Part shown: positions 50,526 through 61,325 of the stretch, piece after piece
Layout: every line of letters begins with the position of its first letter
Numbering within the stretch: position 1 is the first letter of the stretch
NCBI GenBank assembly: GCA_026874595.1
Contig: CM049320.1
Span: 34,444,214-34,508,213 of the forward strand
DNA: 64,000 nucleotides
Origin: Sipunculus nudus
Taxonomy: Eukaryota > Annelida > Sipuncula > Golfingiida > Sipunculidae
Reading direction: 5' to 3'
Program-made: the position numbers and the translations under genes
The notes under the pieces: model-generated
Told to the model about the DNA's origin: nothing
Databases searched by the model: none
What the model saw: only the letters and a program-made list of their open reading frames with translations

Positions 50526-53500
50526 GTATAGTTTACATATAATCGAGTACATTGTATGCTTATAACTATCAGGGCCTGGCCATAAGATATGCATATAAAT
50601 ACTCTAGCTCATTACGAGTAAAGCCAAACGTATTCAAGTTCTAGATGTTAATATAATACCTAACAGGATTCTTCTGAATGTAATCAGACGCCTGTGATTA
50701 AAGCGACTGGTCACAAAAAGCAAACACAACTGTGTTTTAATACGTTTTCTTTTGCAATGTTAATTTTTTTCACAATTTTGAGTTTATCCGCATAGCAATT
50801 CAGTATACCTACAAAGTTAATTTTATCCACAATTTTTCACACGTACCTAAATATGAGTAATTGTTCAAAGAGACATAATCAGGAGCAATATTATGCCTAT
50901 TGTTTCACACTATCATTTAAGTTTTGCCTTAAACAAAAGTTTCACTGCAAAACCAGCCCAGCACAGTCTCTGTATCTCGCATACGGCTGTTAAACATCTT
51001 GTTATTACTCTGCGTGTTGGTAAACAGTCCACGTGACTGTTAACCATAACAAGGCGATATATGCGCTGTTTATGTTGACACCTGTGATCGCGCCCGCTGC
51101 ACTATTTTCAACACTTGTTAAAAGGAGCAAGCAAGCGGTTTCAGGGCAATCTTTTAGCACGTACAGATTTATTTTTAAGGGAATAACTTATGTTATGTTT
51201 GAATTCAACATGCTTTATAGGTGATTGGGTCCCTTTATTCGAAATTCACTGTTTTATTACAATGAAGCGCTTATTTAAACAATTAGGTGCTTGCAAAATA
51301 TTGTGATTTTATTTCAGGTGAAAGAAAATTTTCCTGGGGCAGATGGTCGTCAGAGAGTCCCTGTTTGAGGGGCTACCTTAGCAGGTATCGGATTTTAACT
51401 GACGAAATCACGGGTACGGACGCTTCCTCTTACGGCAGACAAGTTGAATGGTCCGTCTGTCCTGAAGTTTATGGTCCCGCCTTTGAACGAACAACAACAA
51501 CCGCTGGTACTTTTTTGGTACTCGCTACCCTACCCTTCTATTTTACCTACATTTTGTATAAAATTTGATTACATGAAAGATTTTATTTATAAATGTACAG
51601 GTTACATATAAATCAGCTGGTTTATTTGACAGCATTTAACCCCGGTTTCAGACATCGTTACAGGGCTGAAACACATGATTATCCTAGCGTCAAAAAGGCT
51701 CGGTGTACTGCATCCGCGGGACCTGGATATGTAACACCGAGGAACCCTGTAAAGGCGCACGACGGCGGGGTAGAGTTTCCCAATTGAGCTTGAAGGTCGC
51801 TTAGGCTAGGTTGGAGCCGACTGTGAAAAATCTCCTCGGCTGAGATTCTAATTCACGATCTCTCGGCTTTGAGTCCTGTACATTTACACATTTTCGTAAT
51901 GATTAATATTCATTATGCAGACATATGGATGTAGTCCTCTGTGCGGTTGGAACCTTCACCGCAAGCATTTTTAAATTCTAAATTGTGTTAAATTAACTGT
52001 AAATTTGAATTAGAAAAGTAAAAAAATAATAGTTTTTTTTTATTTATTGTAAAAAGTCTGTGCAACGGTTAGGATCAATAGATAAAAACAAATACAGCTT
52101 TGTCTGACGGCAGAGCATGTAAGCAAAATAACTGATGCACACTTCCCGCAAGTTCACGATGAACAAAGCCAGGTATCAATTAGTGCCTTAGTAAATCTTG
52201 TCATTTGAAATAATACAACCTTAGGATAGCAAATACATACATCCATATATACTAGGTAGTATTCAAACAATACACATGGCATATTATTATCACTGTAGTC
52301 TCACTTTTAAAACAATGTTTAGTTAAGCATCCCTGGATTAAACAATATACCAGAAGCTGTTTCCTACACAGTTAAGTTTCAATATGGCCTCGTGCGCTAC
52401 TGTTTGCCGCAGCTGCTGTCGATTAAGATGATGTTTATTTAATTATATGCCAATAAAACAAACTTGCCCCTGTAATATTCCCCAAAAGGCAATACAAGCG
52501 CGTTTTTGTTTTTAGAGATATTGTTGTATTAGATAAACATTTTTTAAAATCTTGGCGACGTATAATACTGAAAAAATGTCATTCCTCGCTTCACTGGTTT
52601 GTTGCTGATTTTAATTTTAGAACAATAGAGGGATGATTATTTCTGAGCAAACCTCGAAATTGAAAATATAGTTTTCATAGTTTTTTTGCCTGTTTAGAAG
52701 ATTATGCTGCAACAGTTGTGCCATGGCAGTGGGGCCCGTGGTCGTCGTGGGGCGTGTGTGAGAATGGACAAAGCCGCAGGACACGTGTTTGTGTGTCTAA
52801 TGATGAAATCCCATGTACATCAAGACAGTCTGTGAACAAAACCTGTGTTCTACCAACAACGGACCTGCAAGGTCAGTCTCTTCTTATTTTAGTTAGAATT
52901 ACGAACTTGCCGAGCCAGTTTCTCCTTCTTTAGCTTAAACGAGGGACCAGCCAGGTCAGTTTCTCCTTCCTATAGCTTGAACAAAGGACCTGCCAGGTCA
53001 GTTTCCCCCTTTTTTTTAGCTAGAACAAGGGACTTTCCAGATCAGTTATCCCTTCCTTCAGCTAGAAAAACGGACCAACCAGGTCAGATAATTTTTCTTT
53101 TGATACCCTCGACACGTCCTGTTCTTTACTGCCTTTTGTCTCTCCCTCTCTAACCCTAAGGTCTTTTTCTTTAATCACCTGTCTTATAAATACTTCTTCA
53201 CTCATTCGTTAATATATGCTTTCATTTTTAAATTATGTTATTTATTTGATCATATAGAAATATATGTATGTTTCTATATATATATATATATTAATAAGTG
53301 AAAGAAATCGATAAATTTCCACAGGTCTAATTTTCGTATTTCCCGCTTGTGTTGGAAACACTAATTAATATTGAACAAGAGGGTGTACAGTATATTCTGA
53401 ATTTACACAGTAGAAGTTGAAACATTGTTCTCATTAATTCTATTTAATTGTTTAATTTCCCATAGACATCTCGGACCGTAAGTGGGGGCCGTGGTCGGCT

Positions 53501-56432
53501 TGGAGCAGCTGTCAGAATGGACAGACCCGGAGGACACGTGTCTGTCTGTCAATCGAAGAAAGACCATGTCCAGGCACAAAGGTTCAAAAGAAAACATGTG
53601 TCAAACCAACAATCGAGCAGCCAGGTTCGAGTTTCTCCCTCACTGTATGTGTTTTATTTTCTTAGTACCATTGATTATTAGGTTGAAAAAAATGCTTGTT
53701 TAATTGGGCACATTGATAGCATTGATTTTCCTTTATTAAGCCATCAGTGTTAGGATATAACAGAATGGCAGTGCGCGCCTTAGGCGCCATGGAGTGACTG
53801 TCAGAACGGAGAAAAAAAGAGGACTTCTTTTGTGTGTCAGTCGATGTAATGCCAAAACACTCAAACACTTAATTGTGTCCTACCATTAACAGCCAGACCC
53901 TGTCTGAGTTCCTTCCTCCTTTCATACCTTAGTTTATTCTCCCTCTTGAATTCTTGCATTTATCTGCTAATTATTCCTGAATGTGTACAAAACTGATTTC
54001 AGTTATTTTTTAATATTGTATTGTTATTGGAATTACCGAACTAATATTGGAAATAAGTACAGCGATGGACACCTTTTTTAAAAGATGTTTTTGTGTAATT
54101 GCCTCCTTTTTATGCTGTATTATCAAAAACTTATCCTAAATATTAAAGTCTGCAGAATTCCTTTTTCGGTGTGGGACTACGAGACATGGCGGTAGCACTG
54201 GCCTAATACCATACATTTTGTCAAGGTTGTCACTGAGTTCCAGTGTCTAACGCACCTGCGGGTCATCGGTGTGTGACAAAACCAAATGCCACAATAACAC
54301 AGAAGGACCCCACATAAACGCACACTTAAACGAGTGATACATGGCAGTGGGGCACAGCCTTCCCATTAAGCCTACAGAGCGCTCACCCTGGGTCTTACCC
54401 TTAAAAATCTCACCGCTCCTAAGCTCAGATTTGAACTCTCGATCTCCGCGCTTTGAGTTATGTCCTTTTCCCCGTGAACACGAACTTTCTAGTATGTCAG
54501 TATTGAATCATGCGAAACAGACATCTGTATTAAAATGCTCACGCGATTATAAATGACAAATCTATGATCGATTCAAACCGACGTAATTCCTGAAAGAATA
54601 TGTTTAAAATTAAATCAGTCCAATAAGCTTTTGTATTCTAAATATTTCTAGTTCCCAGGTTTAGGTGTCCTGGAAGTTATACGGATTATTTTCGAAATGG
54701 ACGGAACCTTACAAATGGGAAATTCGGGCCATCTTGTTACATGATCACTGAGGAGAAGAACGGCTGGAGGAAAACCAGGGCGCTGTGTAAAGCGGCGGGC
54801 TCTGATCTTGTAAGCATTGAAACCCCCGAGGAACAAAAGCATATTGCAGCTATTATCGCTAAACGACCAACACCAAGTGGTAGGTTTTTAGTTATAATTT
54901 GATATTTCCTTTTACTCTCTTGTAAGCTTAGAAACTGTGATACGAAAATATGTTAAGACTAAATAGTGGCCATGAATACCATCCATAATCAAATGTAAAA
55001 TTAAGTAAATCAAGTGGTGTATAAAGTCAAGTGAGTCATGTTGTTTATTAAGATATTTTGCCAAGTAAAATGGTTATCTACAAATGATAATGATAAAAGA
55101 ATTTGCTTATCATAGTTCTTGCCTTTATTATAACGAAGGCATCCATTATATCATTATACGTTCCGCATTTGTGCTAAAAGTTAATTGTTATATTTTTGTC
55201 GTGCAAACAAATACGGATATCGCCAATACGAGATATGCCAATTAGCCGGACATTCATTAGCACGGATGTCACTGACTATATGCCCATTTTTTAGCTGATA
55301 TACGCTATGGACTCTGTTTAATTAATATGAATATTTAATAAATACGAGGTTACTATTGTTTCGCACCAGAATATCGAAAAATAAAATCAAACTTGCAAAA
55401 TCCATGAAAGAAAGTCCCTATGTAATGATTCCTAGTTCATCCTGCGAGACAGCTGAATCAAATGCAAACTGTGCCTTATATCTTTTCATGAGGCTGTAAT
55501 ATTTTTAAACACAATATATTATATATAATAAATAATAAATATCAGGATGATCGGCAAGTCCATTTCACACATAGCTGTGTTTAATTAATGGGCTGGCCAG
55601 GCTGGACGCAAGGGGGCATTAGTTGTACGCCTGCAATTTTCAGGCAGGCAGTCATTATTTCCACACACGAAAGTATCGGCATTAGCGATATCTCGTATGG
55701 CTGAAGTTGGGTTGTCATGGAGGATGATACTTCGACTTCGCCAAGTATTATTGAATTATGTTCTGCTTAGATATAGAGACAATGTCCAAAGATTTCTTAA
55801 CCTTTCATAAAGCATGAAATAACAAATCCTCCTTTAATGTGTTCTACACCAACTGAATAGGGAGGGTATTAACAAAGATGCTTGTTGAATGGTACTAGAT
55901 TCAATTTCTGCAAAGTATGTAAAATTAGTAATTTTTTTTTAATAAAAAATAAATCAAAATATTTTGGGAAATCCCTTCGTTTTCATAAACGACATTCTAT
56001 TTTATGCTTTCAGAAAATGTGCAAATCAAGTGGACATAATGCAACAATTTAGATAATAATAAATATTAAGGAAAAAATGAAACAATGTGTAGACAAACTC
56101 CCTAGAAAGTTCTCAGACTTTAAAATGGCGTGTCCCTCTTGTAGGTGAAGATATCATTTTTTTAAATAGACTTGTCCTCTTTTGTAGTTTTAGATACCAT
56201 GTTCGCAGGTTACTGGACCTCTGGGTCAGATGAGAAGAAAGAGGGAGAATGGGTATGGGAAGGAACCGGAGAGCCAGTCTATTTTTCGAACTGGAAGTCT
56301 GGACAACCAGATAATATGTTGGGGCAACAGAACTTTCTCCTGCTTGACAGCTCGCCACCTCAAAAATGGTTTGATACCATAGAGGGCCCGTCACCTTACG
56401 TAGGCGTCTGTGAAATAGATGGTCTATATTAA
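50435..56432 (+). CDS. secreted TSP1 repeat and C-type lectin domain protein (6 exons)
   Basis: Joined exons: 50435-50525, 51318-51506, 52698-52871, 53466-53624, 54652-54879, 56188-56432 (1,086 bases, 361 residues plus stop). Every intron begins GT, ends AG and is in phase 1, the usual pattern for shuffled extracellular modules. Residues 1-18 form a signal peptide. 32-93 is a cysteine-poor TSP1-like module, 95-151 and 153-204 are TSP1 repeats with WxxW motifs and four cysteines each, and 206-361 is a long-form C-type lectin domain with C210, C233, C250 and C355 and a QPD motif at 320-322. N-glycosylation sequons lie at N140 and N223. The start is the first in-frame ATG after the stop codon at 50366. 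Known relatives of both domains bind carbohydrates or matrix; a pattern-recognition or matrix role is inference. Not assignable to a named gene. Confidence 0.82.
50865..51140 (+). repeat. intron 1 copy of the hAT target sequence (empty site)
   Basis: GACATAATCAGGAGCAATAT through AAGTTTTGCCTTAAACAAAA aligns with the sequence left of the hAT (about 41625-41697). TGCAAAACCAGCCCAGC onward aligns with the sequence right of it (from 45188). Here the 8-bp target appears only once (AGTTTCAC at about 50938) with nothing inserted. Diverged by perhaps a quarter of positions. Confidence 0.6.
51318..51506 (+). CDS. exon 2: degenerate TSP1-like module
   Basis: Acceptor TTATTTCAG precedes the exon and donor CTG/GTACTT ends it, phase 1 on both sides. 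Residues FSWGRWSS match the WxxW start of TSP1 repeats, but only two cysteines (C46, C78) are present instead of the usual six, and the basic RTR strand is replaced by SRYRIL. A Thr-rich end (ERTTTTA) may act as a linker. Confidence 0.7.
51690..51890 (-). mobile_element. SINE-like element, family B, in intron 2
   Basis: Read on the minus strand, GGACTCAAAGCCGAGAGATC and GTGAATTAGAATCTCAGC (B-box-like, 51842-51858) match the tRNA-like head of the family found in each triplicated unit. It overlaps a short open frame that I do not consider a gene. Confidence 0.5.
52698..52871 (+). CDS. exon 3: TSP1 repeat
   Basis: Polypyrimidine tract and TTTAG acceptor, donor AAG/GTCAGT, phase 1. Contains WQWGPWSSWGVC, then NGQSRRTRVC and the later cysteines C133 and C143. 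The tryptophan ladder and alternating Arg residues are the TSP1 core. NKT (N140) is a possible glycosylation site. The end of this exon and its donor are copied into the 42-bp tandem repeat that follows. Confidence 0.88.
52861..53092 (+). repeat. 42-bp tandem repeat of an exon end and splice donor
   Basis: The end of exon 3 with its donor (GGACCTGCAAGGTCAGT) is followed by about five further copies at ~42-bp spacing (near 52910, 52951, 52993, 53037, 53079), each with a GGACC..CCAGGTCAGT-like phrase and a T-rich tract ending TTTAGC, TATAGC or TTCAGC. Each unit therefore looks like a donor followed by an acceptor. Confidence 0.8.
53466..53624 (+). CDS. exon 4: TSP1 repeat
   Basis: Acceptor TTTCCCATAG, donor CAG/GTTCGA, phase 1. 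Encodes KWGPWSAWSSCQNGQTRRTR followed by VC and cysteines C186 and C196. It is clearly a sister of exon 3 at protein and DNA level, so the two arose by exon duplication. Confidence 0.88.
53733..53898 (+). pseudogene. dead TSP1 exon in intron 4
   Basis: In the frame from 53766, WQCAP, a stop, then APWSDCQNGEKKRTSFVCQS, another stop and finally CVLPLTARP align with the TSP1 repeats of exons 3 and 4. Two in-frame stops are present, the first WxxW is damaged, and the donor GT expected after CCAG has become AC (CCAGACCCTG). A third copy of the duplicated TSP1 exon that has decayed. Confidence 0.75.
54165..54490 (-). mobile_element. SINE-like element, family B, in intron 4
   Basis: On the minus strand the head reads ACTCAAAGCGCGGAGATC, then GAGTTCAAATCTGAGC (B box, 54423-54440), followed by the same GGTAAGACCC/CACAGGGT-type body region as other family B copies. 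Inserted opposite to the lectin gene. Confidence 0.5.
54652..54879 (+). CDS. exon 5: C-type lectin domain, N-terminal half
   Basis: Acceptor ATTTCTAG, donor GTG/GTAGGT, phase 1. Contains CPGSYTDYF, SCYMI, then WRKTRALCKAAGSDLVSIET and PEEQKHI, which match the first strands, helix 1 and the conserved C..G..LVSI segment of C-type lectin domains. A second AG at 54657-54658 would give a different phase and is disfavoured. Confidence 0.88.
54880..56187 (+). other. intron 5 of the lectin gene
   Basis: Runs from GTAGGT to TTTTGTAG. It is AT-rich with no further lectin-like exon visible; I see no named repeat in it. Confidence 0.7.
56188..56432 (+). CDS. exon 6: C-type lectin domain, C-terminal half and stop
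   Basis: Acceptor TCTTTTGTAG, phase 1 start, TAA at 56430-56432. Contains YWTSGSD, EGEWVWEGTG, FSNWKSGQPDN and KWFD, ending YVGVCEIDGLY. QPD at the long-loop position is typical of galactose-type sugar binding; the WND motif is altered to WFD. The inner disulfide pair normally before and after WND is missing on both sides. Confidence 0.88.
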
Positions 56433-56442
56433 ATCTGAGTTA

Positions 56443-56835
56443 AGCTGTGTTTCCATTCATTCGTAAATCTCGTACGTCTCGTACGCAAAAAATCGGATCC
56501 CTCTTTATAAGAACTGTTTTCATATGTACGTTTTAACATGCTCCGCAGGCGTATCCGCAAAAACGGACAGCATCGAAACGGATCGGTGAGCGATTCATCC
56601 GTTTTGCGGATGGCAAAAATGCCTACATTTCCCAACAGTGCCCCGGCGCCAGGTGTGATGAGACATGTTGACCTTCTTCCTGCGTGTCGTCCTTGCAGTT
56701 TTAAAAGAGGCACGCGAAAGGGTATCCGCAAGAAAAACCTACGTACTTATGGATACAGTTTTTGCGGACTGCGTACTATGGAACGTACGTACGTCTTTTG
56801 CGGATACGTTTTTGCGGATACATGGAAACACAGCT
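56443..56835. mobile_element. Harbinger-like MITE in the 3' untranslated region
   Basis: Ends are AGCTGTGTTTCCAT (left) and ATGGAAACACAGCT (right), a perfect 14-bp inverted repeat, flanked by TTA on both sides (56440-56442 and 56836-56838). Homology extends inward through TCCGCAAAAACG-like words. A 3-bp TTA target duplication is typical of PIF/Harbinger elements. 393 bp long, too short for a transposase. It starts 10 bases after the lectin stop codon. Confidence 0.82.
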
Positions 56836-57168
56836 TTAGTCAGGGAATTTTAGATTTAGGAAAAACTCTGACCCTCTTTATATTTTCAGGCCAGGTAATA
56901 TCTTGCTCATTTTCAATTGTATCCTTACCAAAGTCACAACAGTTACAGGTACCTTTAACGCCTGTCTGAAAAATGTATGAAAATAATTTGTCTTTATTTT
57001 GTAAAGAAATACGGTACATGCGCAAGTTGACCAACAGAGAAAAACATGTAACGGAAGGTGGTTGGTTGCATTTGTAGTGAAAACATTGGCAAACCTCTGG
57101 CTTGTTTGACTTGGTGCTAGATGTCAGGGTAAATATGTCTGAATTATTATGGCGAGCCCCGAACATGT

Positions 57169-57174
57169 AATAAA
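57169..57174 (+). terminator. possible polyadenylation signal of the lectin gene
   Basis: AATAAA about 740 bases behind the stop codon and beyond the MITE. Chance occurrence is likely in AT-rich DNA. Another lies near 57296. Confidence 0.25.
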
Positions 57175-59390
57175 CATATGGATGTAAACAACATGTGTTC
57201 CATTGGACACGTGTTTTCTGGCTTATTCAGTGATTTATAGAGGATTATCTTGATTTAATAAACCTTGCATATCTGAATATGTCGCTTTAAGGTTTAATAA
57301 AAATAGTTTGAAATGAGAATATCTGAACAAACGAGGAAGATAAAGATGTCAGTCTTAAGCTGGTCATGTCCCTCTCAGTGGTGAAGGGTTAAAAATAAAT
57401 AAAAAGCAGAACATAATATCGTATATGTTCCATGTACCACGATTTTTTACGTGTGATGTAACTCGCCATCATAGAATTCCTAGAAAGGTCCGATACTATG
57501 TTTGACAGCGCAAAGGTAATACAATTAAGATATATCCAGTACTTAATTAGTGGTTTAATTGCTGGTGGCAAGCAAACCTCTATTGCACAGGGGAATCATC
57601 AGAGATGTCAGAAATTTTCAATGAAGTATGGAATTGTTTCGTCTTTATTTACATAGCGTAGCCGCGAACACATATTGTTAAACTGATAACCAACCGTTAT
57701 TAGGTATGTTTACTTTCTACCAAGACCAACCGTGTGTAAAAAATTTCAGTGTAACTCGAGATACTGGTAAATCTTTATATATGTTTATTGATATTTTGAC
57801 CACACATAAGCATGTACCACTCGGGTATACAGTTTTCAATCCATACATAGGAATGGAATGACAAACAGGTTACCCTGAACGTGGTGAATATGTTTCAGCC
57901 AAGATGTACACTCTTTGTACTTTGTGTACATTCCACAGCCACAACCATGTATTTGAGATTACCAACTGTGTACAGCGCTACCACTTTGATAGTATTGACC
58001 GCATTTATCGCTCAATCAGGTCAATTGAGTGATTGATGAGTAGTATTCATGGCCGTCTGTATATATTCATTAAGATAGCGACTATGAGACTATTAAAGAA
58101 TCGTTCAGTTCTTTAGAAAAGATTAATTTAGAAATCTCATGGTATACTTTCTGAAAAAAATTATTTTTACGACTGTTATATTCATTTTAAATTTATTTAT
58201 TAAGAAGATGATCGCCTATGTGTTTATCATGCTAGCTTAACTAAGTATATGTATATCTGCAGAATTCCAGTCAGTGATTGTGTGACAGTGTAGTATCACA
58301 GGCTTCCTCTCATTTTATGTCCTGGTGTTAACCACGCCCGGTAGCTACTCCAACTGTTACATCGTCTCCATTGCTGGGATATACCACCAAAGAATCTCCG
58401 AAATGCGCTGTCAGTTTATTTTTACGACTCATGTCAAAACTGAGGGATAGCATAATTTTTCATTTTTACCCTTAACATCCTTTTTTCCCATTACACCACT
58501 CACAAGTCCTTCGATGAAATTTTTCTTTAACCAATTAAAGGTGTATTTGGATATCAACTCTGACAGCGCTCCTGCACACACACACATACACACACACACA
58601 CATCTTACATGCCGAAAGTGTATATAATTTACGGCTCTGCTGGACCTTTATACAATCTTGGCCGTTTTAATTTTAGTGTTTGAGTGTTTGAGTATACAGG
58701 TGAGTGAAATTGCTTTATTATGTTGTCTGTAGAAGAGGCAACTGTAGGAGGGATAAATGTTTTTGGGACTACGAAAAGATATGTGTTTTTGGGTGATTCT
58801 TTCCTGCTGTTTAGAGAATAATGGTGACATTGAGTTTCATTGAATTCACGTTGTAATGCTGTCTGAGTTTAATTGATTGAACCAACCTCTTCTTTTTTCA
58901 CATAAAAATACATATTGGAAGATGATCAGACTGCGTTCTTTGATGTGACAGGGAGATGCAGCTAGAAGACTGAACTTGTCATGTCAGAAACACATAAATG
59001 ACGTGAAAAGCTGGAAAGCTTCTAGCTACGCTGAATCATGAAAACTAAAAGCATGTCGCCAACATGTAAGATCTTATTATTATCCACTTACATAGCCAAT
59101 CCTGAAAGTCCTTTCCTATATTGTTAACACGACTTTCATAGTGTTGTTTTAAATTTTATATCGAATATGATGGTATCTATATCGTTCCTCCTAAAAAGGA
59201 CATGTTCTCCCCAAAACAGGGTTATCTATGTAAAAAGAAGTTTTTAGTATAAAGCAATCTACGAACCTTTTTTCGTCTATCGCATTTTTTTAGCGCAGCT
59301 GACCATAGGTCATCTGAGCTATAGCGACTAACCTATGTCCGTTGTCTGTCCGTGGATACGGTCGTCCATCCGTCAGTCCGTTAAAAGGGC
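57175..59390. other. intergenic stretch, nothing recognised
   Basis: Short open frames without recognisable domains, one (CA)n run near 58575-58601 and nothing else I can name. Confidence 0.45.
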
Positions 59391-59394
59391 ACAC

Positions 59395-60090
59395 ATCGTA
59401 ACCGTTTGTCCTAACTTGACATCAAAGTAAGTCCATGGCCAATCTCCTCGCATTCTAAAATTAGGTCACTGTGACTTATATTTTGCGAGTTACGCGCGTT
59501 TTTGTGCATTCTTAGCACTTAGAAAATCAGACCTGTGTTAGTGTTGTGGACTGCCAAACAATAATTTTGAATCAATCCTAAAACTAAAATATTGTGCACA
59601 AACTGCTATAAAAATTTTTTACCATGCAAACATTGAAGAAAATCGGCTCATTCAGATCTGCAGAACTGTTGCAGACACAACTGCAAAATTTAAACATTTT
59701 CAGCTGTTAATGTGTGAAATTCATACTTAATACAACATATCTCAGTAATGATTCTATGAATTTTTCTTTCTTATATTTTGCACTCTTATTGATCATGGAA
59801 AGCCCTTTCAATAGTAGATGATTGGTTGCGCCCTCTGGATTTTCTTTGTTTTTACGGATTTCTTTATTGTATTTTTTGTACTAACGAATTTAGGGTGGCA
59901 GGTTGTTAACAAGGCACAAATCACCGTTTGACCTGGAAACTGCCTACTTGATATCAAAGTAGGTCCTTAATAAATCTGATTGCATGCCAAAAATAAGTTA
60001 CTGTGACCTATATTTTGCGAGTAACGTTTTTTTAAATTATTTTAGCATAAAGAAAATCAAACTTGCGTTAGTGTTGTCGACTGAATGTTC
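59395..60090 (+). repeat. pair of diverged direct repeats
   Basis: 59395-59560 and about 59905-60090 share in order ACCGTTTG, TTGACATCAAAGTAAGTCCA, GTCACTGTGACTTATATTTT, GCGAGTTACG, AGAAAATCA and TGTTAGTGTTGT. The spacing is about 510 bp. Probably fragments of one dispersed repeat family; no coding content. Confidence 0.6.
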
Positions 60091-60264
60091 CATTCAGCTG
60101 AGCGTCACGACCGATGGGTCTCTTGTCTTAAAATCCGCATATATAAAGTATGTACTGACATTATCAAAGGGACACAATTTGAATCAATGTACTACATTTT
60201 ATTCAAATATTACATAGCAATATTATTTTGATGGCAATATAATATGTACATGGTATCTCATAAA

Positions 60265-60395
60265 GGGATTATATTACTATTACTTCTGGAACCATCTGTT
60301 ACTATTACTGTCATTATTACAATATTATTTAATCTATTACTATTACTATTACGTGGCTTCCATTACTATTAATTTTATCATTACTATCACTTAAT
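60265..60395. repeat. imperfect (ATTACT)n simple repeat
   Basis: Many ATTACTATT and TTACTATTA words with interruptions. Low-complexity DNA. Confidence 0.7.
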
Positions 60396-61325
60396 TAATT
60401 TTGTAAAAGTGGATGTTAAATTAGCATACCCTCACCTGGCCCTCTACAAAACCCCACTCCCTTTCCCTGTAAGTTCCCTGTATTCAAATGTAATCTATAT
60501 TTGGTTCTATTTTTAAATAAACTGGATGAATTGAAGTCGCGATTTATGTGCACATTTCGGCTTAGTTCAGCATTATTTATCTCCAGCGAAAAATGATCAG
60601 TACAACATGAAACATATGCACATGTTCGCCACCGTTTATGAAAGTATCTGTTACATTCAATCATACACAACACACAATATTGAAAAGAACTTAAACTGAG
60701 CCAATTCATGTTGAACAGAGTATAAAAAGATTATATTAAACTAATCCTCAGCATTGATTGAAATCTGTTTATTACGGAGAAATGCTGTTTGTACTGAACA
60801 CAAGGCAATTAAGAAATAGGAAAAATTTCTTTTCACTCCATGGGCTGTGTATTTATTAAAATGTCACATGTGGTGCTAACAACCTGTTTTTGCATCTCCC
60901 AATCTTGAGATTATATGATACTATTTATAGATTATACAATGCACACATAATCCATCTATCAAGTAACAGTTAACATTCAACCTATTCTTGTTCAGAATCA
61001 CACAAATGTTGGTAATTTCGTGTCTAGCACCAACTTAAAAAAATAATGGTCTAGTTCCATTAGTCATCTTTACTTTATCTTGAGCAAGTGTTTATTACAA
61101 CTGTAAAACATTATAATTTTTTCAATGTTTGTGGTAACACTGATTAATGCAACAAAGGTTATGACTTCCAGGCAGTTAACATCTGAACACCAGCAGCACT
61201 GCAGCAGCATCAATAACTTGCCCAACATACTTCTAAAATGGCCACACCTCCTTGTGCCCATGCACTGCCGATGGTCACTGGACCTTGACAGAATCTAGCA
61301 TGAACAAGCTAATTCGTGGAAATAA
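60396..61325. other. intergenic stretch, nothing recognised
   Basis: A 97-codon minus-strand frame at 60416-60709 has no recognisable domain, signal or splice support. Nothing else stands out. Confidence 0.4.

Noticed and set aside
52718-52933. single-exon reading of the TSP1 frame through 52933
   Set aside because: After 52871 the frame runs into the intron and loses TSP1 character. The donor AAG/GTCAGT and the phase-1 pattern support splicing there.
56538-56969. 143-codon open frame behind the lectin gene
   Set aside because: It lies within and just beyond the MITE and has no domain; composition reflects the inverted repeats.
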